64,000 nucleotides of DNA, taken from the NCBI GenBank assembly GCA_000989525.1, contig LBON01000006.1, positions 25,246 through 89,245 of the forward strand, read 5' to 3'. Under the pieces are notes generated by a model. The model ran no database searches. It saw only the letters and a program-made list of their open reading frames with translations, and was not told the DNA's origin. The translations under genes were made by a program, and so were the position numbers. Source of the DNA: a candidate division TM6 bacterium GW2011_GWF2_32_72. Lineage in GTDB: Bacteria; Babelota; Babeliae; Babelales; GWF2-32-72. Shown here piece by piece: positions 43,610-53,128 of this stretch (its first letter is position 1; the number at the start of each line of letters is the position of its first letter).

Positions 43610-45373
43610 CTATTCACCAGTTTTTCTTTTTTTAATAGAAGCTTCAGCAGCTTTTTTATCAACCTCATCCCAATCTATTTTTTCAAGGTCGCTTTCATCT
43701 AAACCTCTTTTAAAAGACGGCCTCTTCTCTTCCAACGGCATCATTTCTTCCATCGACTTAAGAGTTTGTACAAAATCTTCTTTCCATTTTTTAAAGTCCT
43801 CTTTCATCTTTTTAGATTTTTCAGAACCCTCCAAACTTACTGGGTATGGTCCATGTTCTTGTAAAAACAACTCCCATTCTTGTTTTAATGTTTCTTGCCT
43901 AATTTTAGCTTTATCGTCTAATTCAACAGGCCTTTCTATTTCTTTTTTCTCCAGAATTGGACCTCTCACAAAATTTTCTGACGCTTCACTCTTTTCTATC
44001 CAATGGCCAGATTGTCTTTGCCAAGCAATCCCTGTATCCTTACAAGGAACATCCTCTTTTACAAACTCATTCAAACGTCTAAGAGAATGCGCCCTATCAG
44101 AGGTCACGCGATTCAAGCCACCATTGTCAATCCAGTCCGCCATCATTAAGTTAAATTCTTCATTAAATTCTTTTTGGAAATTATCTTTTGCCTCTTTGGT
44201 TAGCTCATTTAATCTATATTCAAATATTTTTACACCTATTTCTGGATTAAAGAACTCCGATAAAAGAACAATACGCACTTGAAGTTGATCAAGCAATCCA
44301 TCAAATTTATTTTCAAGATGATGCGGTTTATTTTTAAAACTTAAACCAAAAATTACTATTTTATCTTGATTTTCTCTCATGCATTTTTCATCTTTGCATA
44401 CAATTATATTCTTTAAATCAATTTCTAAAACGGTACCCATCAGATATGCATCAAGAACATCTGATATTCTTGGATGCCGTTTTTTTGCTTCATCAAAACT
44501 GCCAACTAATTTACAACGATAAGGGGTTCCAAAAGAATGCGAAAGATAAACAAAATCATTAACCTTGGTTTTTGGAATAAATATTTGATACAAAACACCG
44601 CCCTTGCTTGAGCCGTAATATTTTTTCCAAATTGAATTTAGTTTATCAATTTTACTTTCCAACAAACCAATAGATTCGGTAAAAAGCTTCAGCTTCTGAA
44701 TTATTTTAGCATCAACACTTTTTTTACGTAAAAACATAGAAAAAGATGAATTGGACCACCTTGAATTATTACCAAACAAAGTCAAATTAACTGAAAGTAA
44801 ATCTTTTTTTATGCACCCTAAACTGTCATCCCAGTGACCATCTTTAAATATTTCTTTTTCCCAATAATCTATAAATTGATCCTGTGTTATAAATTGCTGC
44901 GATACCTCTTTTTTAGGTCTAAACCAAGAAAAATCTTTTGTATGTATTTGTTCATTCACCAGATTTTCAAACATAGTATAGATTTTAAAAACAAAACCTA
45001 AATCTGAATTACCACCATGATAAAAAACATAGTAATCTTGAAAAAATTCCTTTTCGCGCTGCAAAGCTTTTTCTGCTACTGCAATAATTTTTTGGTCCTC
45101 GCCTACGGGCTTCCTATCACCAAGTATAGAAATCATCTCTGCTGGCGAATGCTTTCCAAAAAGCGTCATATGTTTTTCTGAAATAGTTTGGCTTTGCAAC
45201 TGTTCAGAAATATTTTTAACATTTTTCCTGCTCTCTTTATCTTGTTGCTCTTGTTGAAACTCAATATTTACAGCTCGTTTGTTCAATATATCCTGAGTTC
45301 TAGGTAAATTGCTACCCATAATTTGAAGCTGAACACCCAACAAAACCACAAGAGCTAAAAATAATTTCTTCAT
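43610..45373 (-). CDS. exported orphan protein bracketed by direct repeats
   Basis: The 587-residue product has a signal peptide (MKKLFLALVVLLGVQLQIMG). The body contains VFYHGGNSDLGFVFKIY, WSNSSFSMFLRKKSV and GGVLYQIFIPK, which vaguely recall the H-strand / S-strand order of ADP-ribosyltransferase folds, but this is weak. The C-terminal 130 residues are highly charged, ending in a Lys/Arg-rich helix (KKAAEASIKKRKTGE). Dispersed elements with a nearly identical 156-bp core flank the gene on both sides, so it could be lost or duplicated by recombination. No firm family. Confidence 0.6.
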   Translation of the reverse strand: MKKLFLALVVLLGVQLQIMGSNLPRTQDILNKRAVNIEFQQEQQDKESRKNVKNISEQLQSQTISEKHMTLFGKHSPAEMISILGDRKPVGEDQKIIAVAEKALQREKEFFQDYYVFYHGGNSDLGFVFKIYTMFENLVNEQIHTKDFSWFRPKKEVSQQFITQDQFIDYWEKEIFKDGHWDDSLGCIKKDLLSVNLTLFGNNSRWSNSSFSMFLRKKSVDAKIIQKLKLFTESIGLLESKIDKLNSIWKKYYGSSKGGVLYQIFIPKTKVNDFVYLSHSFGTPYRCKLVGSFDEAKKRHPRISDVLDAYLMGTVLEIDLKNIIVCKDEKCMRENQDKIVIFGLSFKNKPHHLENKFDGLLDQLQVRIVLLSEFFNPEIGVKIFEYRLNELTKEAKDNFQKEFNEEFNLMMADWIDNGGLNRVTSDRAHSLRRLNEFVKEDVPCKDTGIAWQRQSGHWIEKSEASENFVRGPILEKKEIERPVELDDKAKIRQETLKQEWELFLQEHGPYPVSLEGSEKSKKMKEDFKKWKEDFVQTLKSMEEMMPLEEKRPSFKRGLDESDLEKIDWDEVDKKAAEASIKKRKTGE

Positions 45374-45473
45374 TAAATTTTCCTTTTTTAAAAACAGTTA
45401 ATAACTTTTTAAAATGTTAAATTATGCGTAATCAAAAAAGCAACAGATAAGAATAATAAGAAGAAGAAGAAGA

Positions 45474-45808
45474 AGAGCTTATGCGAACATTATTTAAAGG
45501 ACTCGATCCTTCGACAAGCTCAGGATGAAATCCGTCAATTAATTTATATTTTATTGCGTTGTTTTAGCGCTGTAGCCTTAAACTAGGTGGTTATTATTAA
45601 ATTTTTAACATCTTAACTGAATCAGGAAATAAAAAGAAAGACGGATGTCATCTTAGTATTGAATTAGAAATGATGTCTTCTACGGCATAAACTTTGTTTG
45701 TTCCTAAACTTTTCTAATGATGTTCACTGATTGTTAATAAAAATAAAAGGATCGAGTCCTTTTTTTGATGTAAAAAATCAGTGTTTTTGCTTTTTTGTAT
45801 AAGTTCTA
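45474..45808. repeat. dispersed inverted-repeat element, copy 10
   Basis: Left end AGAGCTTATGCGAACATTAT, right end TTTTTGTATAAGTTCTAAA. Preceded by a GAAGAAGAAG microsatellite (about 45458-45475). Same subfamily as copy 9. Confidence 0.85.
45591..45746. repeat. 156-bp direct repeat, right copy
   Basis: Partner of 43341-43496 with a single mismatch. Direct orientation. Confidence 0.9.
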
Positions 45809-45820
45809 AAACAAAACAAA

Positions 45821-45845
45821 AGGCGCCAGAATTTCTCCGACGCCT
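45821..45845 (-). terminator. probable terminator of lon
   Basis: AGGCG and CGCCT close a stem that continues through wobble pairs; on the minus strand TTTTGTTTTG follows. Located 25 bp after the lon stop. Confidence 0.65.
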
Positions 45846-45869
45846 CACCTACCCAACAAACAAGATTAT

Positions 45870-48236
45870 TTATCTTGCTATTTTTCCTACTTTTTCCATT
45901 AAAACCCTATTTAAAATTTGATCGGCCTTATCAACCCAAATAACATCTATACCTTTGGTAATATCTTCATCCATGCCAACAAGGTCGTTTTTATTCTTCA
46001 TTGGAAGTAAAATGTGTGATATTTTGTTTCTCTTTGCAGCTAATATTTTTTCACGCACACCACCAATTGGCATAACTTCACCACGAAGATTAATTTCACC
46101 TGTCATTGCATAATCGGCATCAATTGGCCTATCTGTCAATGCCGAAAGTATAGAAGAAAGCATTGTTACACCAGCAGAAGGACCATCTTTTGGAACTGCA
46201 CCGGCAGGAACGTGAATGTGTAAATCATAATTTGTAAACATCTTATCATCTAAACCAAATTCTTTTGCATGAACCCTAGCATAACTCAAAGCGGCCTGTG
46301 CTGATTCTTTCATCACATCACCTAACTGACCGGTCAAAATTAGTCGACCTTTACCAGGTATAGATACAGCTTCTATTTTAATCATTTCACCACCAAAAGA
46401 TGTCCAGGCAAGTCCGTTAGTAATACCAACCTGACAAACCTTGGAGCATTCTTCTTCTGCAAAAATTCTAGGTCCTAAATATTTGTCCAAGTTAGAAGGA
46501 GTAAAGTCGATCATTTTCCCCTCTTCAACCAAACTCCTTGCTACTTTGGAACATAATTTTCTTATGGTTCTATCTAACTGTCGAACTCCTGATTCGCGAG
46601 TATAAGAAGAAACCAAATCACCAATCACATCATCACCTAATTTAACCTCTTTCCCCTCTAAACCAGTATCAATCATAGCGCGATGAACTATATGACGCTT
46701 TGCTATTTCTATTTTTTCTTCCATTGTATAACCAGAAAGTGAAATAACTTCCATACGGTCTCTTAATGGCCCAGAAATTGTCTCTAAACTATTAGCTGTT
46801 GCTATAAATATAGCTTTTGAAAGATCAAATGGAACACCAAGATAGTTATCATAAAAAGTATTATTTTGTTTTGGATCTAATATTTCTAACATCGCAGCTG
46901 AAGGATCACCCCTAAAATCTGAACCAATTTTATCCAACTCATCAATGATAACAACTGGATTGCAACTTCCTGCCTTTTTTATACCTTGAATAAATCTACC
47001 TGGCATTGCTCCAACATAAGTTCTTCTATGGCCACGAATTTCTGCTTCATCTTTTACACCACCAAGAGCAACTCTAAAATATTTACGGCCTAAACTTCTT
47101 GCAATAGAAGCACCCAAAGATGTTTTTCCAACCCCAGGAGGACCAACTAAACAAATTATTGGAGTATTGCCACCTTGTTTTAAATTTCTAACCGAAATGT
47201 AATCTAAAATTCTATCCTTAACAGACTTTAGACCATAATGATCTTCATCAAGAACTTCTTTTGCATGTTTAATATCTAAATTATCTTCTGTTTCAACACC
47301 CCAAGGCAAATTCAAAACCCAATCAAGATAATTTCTAATAACAGTTGCTTCCATGGAATCTGATGCCGTTTTTTCAAGCCTACTAATTTGTCTTTTTACT
47401 TCAGATTTTACCTCATCAGAAGCCTTAAGCTCTAATAATTTTTTATGTAATTTTTCCATATCTTCAAAATCTTCATCGCCCAATTCTTTTTTTATTGCTC
47501 GTAATTGTTCACGGAGATAATATTCTTTTTGTGATTCATTCATAGACTCACGGGCATGATTTTTTATTTTATCTTGCACTTCTGCAATCTGTAACTCTTT
47601 ATTTAACTGAGCATAAATTCCAGTTAAAAATTCTACTAAACTTTCTGCTTCCAATAAATCTTGCGCTTCTTTAACATCTAAATTTAAATGCGAAAGAATA
47701 AAATCTGCAAGTTTGTTTGGATCTGTAATTCTTGAAATAACAACATGAAAATCAGGACTTAAACTTTGTCCACTGGAAACCATTTTTTCTGCTATTTCTT
47801 TAATACCGTTAACACGAGCAATTATCTCTGCACTTTGATTATCTGTATCAAACTCTACTTTTTCAACATCAGCACTTAAAACTTCTGAATCCGCAACTAA
47901 TTCATTTGTTCTAGCTTTATAAATACCTTGAACAAGAATTTTTATTCCACCTTCTGGAACCTGAACAACCCTCATAACGGAAGCAACAGTTCCAACCGAA
48001 AATAAATCTTGAGTTCCAATTGCCCCTTCGGTGTTTTCCGGACGAGTTCTTGCGGCTAAAAGGTAAACAAGTTTGTCTCCTTCCAAAGCACGATCAACAC
48101 CCTTGATGATTCTTTCATCCATCACAAGCAAAGGAACAATCATATTTGGAAAGACGACCACATCCATGGTCGGAATCACTGGAAACACACTCTTGATAGG
48201 TTTTTTTGTAATCTTTTTGCTGGATAAGGCTTTCAT
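45870..48236 (-). CDS. lon: ATP-dependent protease Lon
   Basis: The 788-residue product is full-length LonA: an N-terminal substrate domain (FPVIPTMDVVVFPNMIVPL), the AAA module with GPPGVGKTSLG, and the C-terminal protease with Ser687 in DGPSAG and Lys730 in REKILAAKR, 43 residues apart as in E. coli Lon. It degrades misfolded and regulatory proteins. The leader contains a TAGAGC/GCTCTA hairpin near the SD AAGGGGGAAAG. Monocistronic, with a terminator and a dispersed repeat downstream. Confidence 0.97.
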   Translation of the reverse strand: MKALSSKKITKKPIKSVFPVIPTMDVVVFPNMIVPLLVMDERIIKGVDRALEGDKLVYLLAARTRPENTEGAIGTQDLFSVGTVASVMRVVQVPEGGIKILVQGIYKARTNELVADSEVLSADVEKVEFDTDNQSAEIIARVNGIKEIAEKMVSSGQSLSPDFHVVISRITDPNKLADFILSHLNLDVKEAQDLLEAESLVEFLTGIYAQLNKELQIAEVQDKIKNHARESMNESQKEYYLREQLRAIKKELGDEDFEDMEKLHKKLLELKASDEVKSEVKRQISRLEKTASDSMEATVIRNYLDWVLNLPWGVETEDNLDIKHAKEVLDEDHYGLKSVKDRILDYISVRNLKQGGNTPIICLVGPPGVGKTSLGASIARSLGRKYFRVALGGVKDEAEIRGHRRTYVGAMPGRFIQGIKKAGSCNPVVIIDELDKIGSDFRGDPSAAMLEILDPKQNNTFYDNYLGVPFDLSKAIFIATANSLETISGPLRDRMEVISLSGYTMEEKIEIAKRHIVHRAMIDTGLEGKEVKLGDDVIGDLVSSYTRESGVRQLDRTIRKLCSKVARSLVEEGKMIDFTPSNLDKYLGPRIFAEEECSKVCQVGITNGLAWTSFGGEMIKIEAVSIPGKGRLILTGQLGDVMKESAQAALSYARVHAKEFGLDDKMFTNYDLHIHVPAGAVPKDGPSAGVTMLSSILSALTDRPIDADYAMTGEINLRGEVMPIGGVREKILAAKRNKISHILLPMKNKNDLVGMDEDITKGIDVIWVDKADQILNRVLMEKVGKIAR

Positions 48237-48253
48237 TTTCTTTCCCCCTTAGT

Positions 48254-48270
48254 TAGAGCCCCACGCTCTA
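48254..48270 (-). promoter_or_regulatory. small hairpin in the lon leader
   Basis: TAGAGC and GCTCTA flank a five-base loop, 18 bp upstream of the lon start codon and next to its SD. It could tune translation; it does not match the CIRCE operator. Weak. Confidence 0.3.
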
Positions 48271-48448
48271 TCTCCCTAAATTATTTTGTCTTTTTTGGAT
48301 CCCCCTAAAGTGTCTTTTTTGTGAGGCTCCCGTTTTTCCCTAACCAATAGCCTAGATTACTCAATCTTTAAAAAACAATATTAGAAATAAAAAAAATAAA
48401 AAGAATTGCCCAACAACAACATGTACTTATAATAGTTAAAGTAGCAAA

Positions 48449-48988
48449 TTAAGACTTTAAAAAATCTTCAATCATAATCGCAGTATCCTTAATACCAGAT
48501 TCAACCTCTAAATCAGTTTCAGTAAAAGGTTGTAAAACATAGTCACCCACAGAAATTCTATCTTCTGGACGCCCAATGCCAAAACGAAGCCTTAAATAAT
48601 CTGGTCCACAGGCAGAAATAATTGAACGAAGTCCATTATGCCCTTTTGCACTACCACCGAATTTAAAATTTAATTTACCAAAAGGAAGTTCTAATTCATC
48701 ATGAACAACCAAAATGTTTTCAGGTTTTATTCCCTGTTTATTTAAAAAAGGAATAACTTGACCGGAATTATTCATAAATGTTTGAGGCTTAATCAATAAA
48801 ATCTTTTTTCCACCAATATTTATTTCTGCCAACTCCATATTATCTTTAGTCCTAAATTTGCCACCAAACATGTCTGCTAGTTCATCCAAAACCAAAAAGC
48901 CAATATTATGCCTAGTACAAACATACTTAACACCCGGATTACCAAGTCCAATTATCACTTTTATTTTAGATCCATCTATTTGTTCCAT
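48449..48988 (-). CDS. pth: peptidyl-tRNA hydrolase
   Basis: The ATG at 48988 (AGGAG upstream) gives 179 residues. The frame is open to 49123, but that part crosses the skp terminator and is not coding. Family marks are IIGLGNPG with Asn17, TRHNIG with catalytic His27, FMNNSG, and VVHDELELPFGK, then the KGHNGLRSI and RFGIGRP blocks. It frees peptides from prematurely released peptidyl-tRNA. It follows skp across a terminator, so it probably has its own promoter or is expressed by read-through. Confidence 0.95.
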   Translation of the reverse strand: MEQIDGSKIKVIIGLGNPGVKYVCTRHNIGFLVLDELADMFGGKFRTKDNMELAEINIGGKKILLIKPQTFMNNSGQVIPFLNKQGIKPENILVVHDELELPFGKLNFKFGGSAKGHNGLRSIISACGPDYLRLRFGIGRPEDRISVGDYVLQPFTETDLEVESGIKDTAIMIEDFLKS

Positions 48989-49001
48989 GCCAACTCCTAT
49001 T

Positions 49002-49031
49002 AAAAAAAACGGCTGGGTAAAATCCCAGCCG
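49002..49031 (-). terminator. intrinsic terminator after skp
   Basis: CGGCTGGG and CCCAGCCG pair around six bases; on the minus strand eight Ts follow. It lies 28 bp after the skp stop and directly before pth. Confidence 0.92.
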
Positions 49032-49058
49032 CAAATCAAATTATAATAATTTACAAAA

Positions 49059-49676
49059 CTATTTCTTAGCTTCGTCTTTTTTATCTTTTTTTGCTGTTTT
49101 AGCTTTTTTAGCCTTATAATCACTGTTATGCATTTTTACAACTTCAGATGTAAGGTTGCAAGAATCTTTAACATACAAAGCTTGTGGAACAATAAGATCA
49201 ATATTGTTTTTCTTAGCTAATGTTTCAACGATGTCTTTTAATTCCTTTTCAAGTCTTTTTGCATCTTCTAAATCCATAGGAATTTGTTGTGCTTGCATTT
49301 GAAGTTCTTGATATCTTTGACCTTTTTCTTGTAAATCTGCTTGCATTGCTGTCAAATCTTTTTGAGCTTTTTCTTTTGCTTCCTTGCTCATATCATCGCC
49401 AGCTTCTTTAATTCTTTTTTGTTCAGCCATAAACTTTTGGAATAATTCATCAGCTTCTTTATTAAATTTTTCTAAGAAATCTTTAAATTTTTCCATAGAA
49501 TCTTTTGCATCTTCCAATTCAAAAATTGCTTTACCAAAATCAACCAATGCCACTTTGGTACCTGCAGGAGCAGAAATTGTTTCAGTTACCTTAATTACTT
49601 CAGGTGCTTTATCAGCCAAAATAGAAATTGGAGGCATTGCTAAAGAAAGTAGCATAACCAAAGAAAGTTTTTTCAT
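49059..49676 (-). CDS. Skp/OmpH-family periplasmic chaperone
   Basis: The 205-residue product has a signal peptide (MKKLSLVMLLSLAMPPISILA), a short strand KVALVDFGKAIFE, a long coiled-coil arm (about residues 55-150, rich in Lys, Glu and Gln) and a closing segment LAKKNNIDLIVPQALYVKD. This is the jellyfish layout of Skp, which escorts outer-membrane proteins through the periplasm. The Lys-rich tail (KKAKTAKKDKKDEAKK) extends beyond the usual end. Its presence supports a Gram-negative envelope. Confidence 0.88.
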   Translation of the reverse strand: MKKLSLVMLLSLAMPPISILADKAPEVIKVTETISAPAGTKVALVDFGKAIFELEDAKDSMEKFKDFLEKFNKEADELFQKFMAEQKRIKEAGDDMSKEAKEKAQKDLTAMQADLQEKGQRYQELQMQAQQIPMDLEDAKRLEKELKDIVETLAKKNNIDLIVPQALYVKDSCNLTSEVVKMHNSDYKAKKAKTAKKDKKDEAKK

Positions 49677-49767
49677 TTTGTGTCCCTTTCGACATCGACT
49701 TTTTTTAAAACATTTTCTTAAAAAAACTGTGTAGAAATCTACAAAAAATTCAGTCGAACGTCAACAT

Positions 49768-52428
49768 CTATATCCTTCGCACAATAAACTTTCTCAACTC
49801 TTCTAACCAAATAACAGAAGATGCTACCAATAAAACTAATCCCCACTGAGCAAAAGAAATAGAAACTGTTTGAAAGATTATTTGCAACCAATGATTTTCT
49901 AAAACAAATATTTGCAAAATAACAACAACTGATGTTGCCAAAATTAACCATAAATTTGAAAACAACCCAATTTGAAACAGTGATTTTTTTTCTGAACGAA
50001 CGTTCCATGCATTAAACCATTGAAACGTTGCCAAAGTAACTAATGCCATTGTACGAGCTAAAGGTAATCCGTAATTCAAATAACTTATAAAAACCAAAAA
50101 AGAACCAATTGCCATTGGTAAAGCCATATAAAACATTTTTAAAAATAAATTTAAGTCAACCAAACGACTATCTTTGCGCACTGGTCTTTCTAACAAATCC
50201 AATGGTTGAGATTCCATAGCAACAGCCATATCTAAAAAACCATCTGTTATTAAATTTAACCATAAAATTTGAGGCGCTACAAAAGGCAGCGGCATACCAG
50301 ATATTAAAGAAATTAAAACAATTAAAACTTCACTCAAATTTGTAGAGAAAAAATAAAGAATAACTTTACGCAAAATATTAAAAATATGACGACCCTGCTC
50401 AATAGCTGTTGCAATACTTAAAAAGGAATCATCTAACAAAACAAGATCTGCTACAACTTTTGCAACTTCACTACCTTTTTGTCCCATTGCAATTCCAACA
50501 TCAGAAGCTACAATTGCTGGGGCATCATTTACACCATCTCCAGTCATAGAAACAATATTGCCAAGAGATTTATAAGCTAAAACTAAATTAAGTTTATCGT
50601 CTGGTGTAACACGAGAAAACACAGTTACATTTTTAATTTCTTCTGGAAGTTTTTTAGAATCAACAAGTTTTTGTAGTTCGCCACTCATAGTGTCATCACC
50701 GGCCTGGAAAATTCCAACTGAATCAGCAACAAACAAAGCCGTTGTTAAATAATCTCCTGTTGCCATAACAACATGGATCCCAGACTTTCTCATGCGCAAA
50801 ATTAAATCTTTAACCTCAGAACGAATTGCATCGTGCATTCCCATAAAACCAAGAAGCTTCCAATCCGATTGTATTGTGCTCAAAAAAAATCCTTGTAAAT
50901 CCTTTTTAGTTTCCCAACCATCAAAAACTGATTTATCAAAAACTTTTACAGCCGAAGCCACAACACGCAAGCCTGTTTTCCAATAATTTTCTAAACAATC
51001 TAAATCTTCTTGTTTAATCGCAACACATTTTTCTAATGTTTTTTCTGGCGAACCATTAAGCAAAGCAATAACTTTATCTCCGTGCTCAAACCAAACAACG
51101 TGATATTTAAGTTGAGCATCAAATGGAATTTCATAAATTCGCTTGTAATCTTTACGCAGTTTTTTTATATCAAATCCTAATTTTTCTCCAAAAACACACA
51201 TTGCTGATTCAGTTGGTTCACCTTTGATATTAAAAGTATCAGTATCTTTGTCATATTCCATTTCTGATGAATTTAAAACAACAGAAGAGGCTGCCATTAA
51301 ACTCAAATCAGGATACAAACTAAAATCTACAGGCTTTCCGTCTAATAAAACCAAGCCATCAGAGTGATACCCTGTTCCTGTAACAGTAAAAGATTTTCCA
51401 TCTGCACATACAGAGCTAACAATCATTTCGTTTCTTGTAAGTGTTCCGGTTTTGTCTATCATTACAACATCTACTCTTCCCAAAGCTTCTATTGCCTGCA
51501 TATTTTTTACCAGAACATTTTTTTTAGCCATTCTGTAAACACCAGAAACTAAAACTAAAGTTAAAACAACAGGCAACCCCTCTGGAACCACACAAATAAA
51601 TAATGCTGTTAGTGTTACCAACAAATGTTTCCACGTTATTCCAGAAAATAAACCTATAATAAAAAGAAGAATGCAAGCCAAAGCTATAAAGACTAAAATC
51701 CAATTCGAAATTCGCTTAAGCTCTCTTTCAATTGGAGTTCTTACTTCAAGCGTTTCTATTGTTTCATGAATTTGACCAATTTGAGTCCGACAACCTGTGG
51801 CTATTACAACACCAATTGCACTTCCAACAAGAATATAAGTGCCCTTAAAAATCATATTGTTTTGATCAAAAATAGAACAATCTTCCTTTTCAATTTTTTC
51901 TGAATACTTGTTCACATCCTTTGATTCACCCGTTAAAACAGATTCGTCTACTTTTAATCCATACGATTCAATTATACGAATATCCGCAGGAACCCTTTCT
52001 CCTTTTGAAAGAACTACAATGTCTCCTGGAACCAAAAATTTATCTTCTAATAAGATTTTTTCACCGCCACGAATGGCAAAAGATTCAGAAATAATTAATT
52101 TTTTTAAACTATCTAAAATACTTACCGCACGTCTTTCTTGAATTGTTCCAATGGTGGCATTAAACACTAAAATGATAGTCAAAATAAAAGCGTCAAACCA
52201 AGGGCCTACAATAAAAATTATCAAAGCAGCCGCTAATAAAATATAAATCAAAGGACTTTGAAATTGTTTTAAAAAGACACGTCTCCAATTAGATCGTCTT
52301 CCTTCTGGCAATTCATTTGGACCATATTTTTTTAGACGATAATTTGCATCTTCCAAAGAAAGCCCCATGGCGGGCGCAACATTATATTTTTCTAAAACCT
52401 CATTTACCGATAATTTCCACGCTTTCAT
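49768..52428 (-). CDS. P-type cation-transporting ATPase, calcium type (P2)
   Basis: The 886-residue product is a complete P2 ATPase: N-terminal cation-ATPase domain, actuator TGES (SVLTGES), membrane helix 4 with PEGLP near residue 283 (as in Ca and Na/K pumps), phosphorylation site DKTGTLT near 322, hinge GDGVNDAPA, and a full C-terminal set of membrane helices. It likely exports calcium or a related cation. A decayed copy of its 5' end lies at 53945-54079. The start MKAWKLS has AAGGT upstream. Monocistronic. Confidence 0.9.
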   Translation of the reverse strand: MKAWKLSVNEVLEKYNVAPAMGLSLEDANYRLKKYGPNELPEGRRSNWRRVFLKQFQSPLIYILLAAALIIFIVGPWFDAFILTIILVFNATIGTIQERRAVSILDSLKKLIISESFAIRGGEKILLEDKFLVPGDIVVLSKGERVPADIRIIESYGLKVDESVLTGESKDVNKYSEKIEKEDCSIFDQNNMIFKGTYILVGSAIGVVIATGCRTQIGQIHETIETLEVRTPIERELKRISNWILVFIALACILLFIIGLFSGITWKHLLVTLTALFICVVPEGLPVVLTLVLVSGVYRMAKKNVLVKNMQAIEALGRVDVVMIDKTGTLTRNEMIVSSVCADGKSFTVTGTGYHSDGLVLLDGKPVDFSLYPDLSLMAASSVVLNSSEMEYDKDTDTFNIKGEPTESAMCVFGEKLGFDIKKLRKDYKRIYEIPFDAQLKYHVVWFEHGDKVIALLNGSPEKTLEKCVAIKQEDLDCLENYWKTGLRVVASAVKVFDKSVFDGWETKKDLQGFFLSTIQSDWKLLGFMGMHDAIRSEVKDLILRMRKSGIHVVMATGDYLTTALFVADSVGIFQAGDDTMSGELQKLVDSKKLPEEIKNVTVFSRVTPDDKLNLVLAYKSLGNIVSMTGDGVNDAPAIVASDVGIAMGQKGSEVAKVVADLVLLDDSFLSIATAIEQGRHIFNILRKVILYFFSTNLSEVLIVLISLISGMPLPFVAPQILWLNLITDGFLDMAVAMESQPLDLLERPVRKDSRLVDLNLFLKMFYMALPMAIGSFLVFISYLNYGLPLARTMALVTLATFQWFNAWNVRSEKKSLFQIGLFSNLWLILATSVVVILQIFVLENHWLQIIFQTVSISFAQWGLVLLVASSVIWLEELRKFIVRRI

Positions 52429-52578
52429 ACCTTATCCTTTTTTAAGATTAAATTTTGTAATTAACAATCTATACCGCAACAATGCTCACTTAATCAAGAT
52501 TAGCTATATAGCCACAATAAAAATATTGAAAATAAAAATGCCCAGTATTTCTACCGGGCATCATGATATCATTAATAA
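52317..52578. repeat. 262-bp segmental duplication, original copy (ATPase 5' end and leader)
   Basis: Matches 53968-54229 over 262 bp without gaps, with about a dozen substitutions. It covers the first 37 codons of the ATPase, its leader, and a terminator hairpin. Confidence 0.92.
52539..52560 (-). terminator. intrinsic terminator hairpin in the duplicated segment
   Basis: TGCCCGGTA-GAAA-TACTGGGCA on the minus strand (one G-T pair), followed by TTTTTATTTT. No gene ends immediately upstream in this copy; it may be a relic. Confidence 0.7.
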
Positions 52579-52714
52579 GAACTTAAAAGTGCTACTTACA
52601 AATTGATCCAATTAAAAATTTATAGATATAGAAAGAAAAAAGCTTAACAACAAGACAAAATCTTACTTTCTTGGAATATTACAAATAATGTAGCCTATTT
52701 AGTTTTTTTAAGAT

Positions 52715-52739
52715 GTTTTGATTTTTCGTATAAACTCTA
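52715..52739. repeat. solo end of the dispersed repeat family
   Basis: GTTTTGATTTTTCGTATAAAC, then TCTAA: a right terminus without arms. Confidence 0.6.
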
Positions 52740-52752
52740 AACTAAACGATTT

Positions 52753-52799
52753 AAAAAACAATTGGCGTCGTATAAACCATACAACGCCAATTGTTTTTT
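52753..52799 (-). terminator. terminator of the tiny-ORF cluster
   Basis: AAAAAACAATTGGCGT and ACGCCAATTGTTTTTT form a 16 bp stem. It follows the stop of the 48-residue ORF by 33 bp. Confidence 0.88.
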
Positions 52800-52831
52800 C
52801 TCTATAAATTCAACTTTTCTACAAACAGGAA

Positions 52832-52978
52832 CTAACGAGACCTATTATAAAAAAATTCATTAATTACTTTCTGTATATCTTGCATGTTCTTTTTTGTATA
52901 AAAATATCGTTTTAGAAACAACATCCAAATTAAAAAGAAAACAATCAATCCAACTATTTGATGTTCAAATGCAGTCAT
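52832..52978 (-). CDS. 48-residue single-span membrane peptide
   Basis: Found by translation of the minus strand; too short for usual gene calling. MTAFEHQIVG is followed by a hydrophobic span (LIVFFLIWMLFL), then a basic tail with YTKKNMQDIQ. Its ATG overlaps the stop of the 43-residue ORF upstream (ATGA), the usual sign of translational coupling, and a strong terminator follows. Function unknown; a partner of the upstream exported protein is possible. Confidence 0.55.
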   Translation of the reverse strand: MTAFEHQIVGLIVFFLIWMLFLKRYFYTKKNMQDIQKVINEFFYNRSR

Positions 52979-53106
52979 TTTTTACCTTGATATTTCTTAA
53001 TTAAATAAAGAAGAATATCTTCTCCATCCAATATGTAAAACTTTATAAACGCAATAACACCAAGAGCAATTAAACCTATTCCAACACCTTCATACCAATA
53101 AATCAT
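52975..53106 (-). CDS. 43-residue single-span membrane peptide
   Basis: MIYWYEG leads into a hydrophobic span (VGIGLIALGVIAFIKFYI) and a short charged tail ending KYQGKK. It begins 22 bp after the stop of the 167-residue exported protein and overlaps the next ORF by four bases. The arrangement 167-43-48 with one terminator looks like a small operon. No family can be assigned at this length. Confidence 0.55.
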   Translation of the reverse strand: MIYWYEGVGIGLIALGVIAFIKFYILDGEDILLYLIKKYQGKK

Positions 53107-53128
53107 ATAATGATCTTTCCAAATACAA

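Noticed and set aside
48254-48270. CIRCE heat-shock operator before lon
   Set aside because: The inverted repeat has six-base arms and a five-base gap, not the nine-base arms and gap of CIRCE.
48989-49123. 45-codon extension of pth
   Set aside because: It runs through the skp terminator hairpin; the inner ATG has AGGAG.
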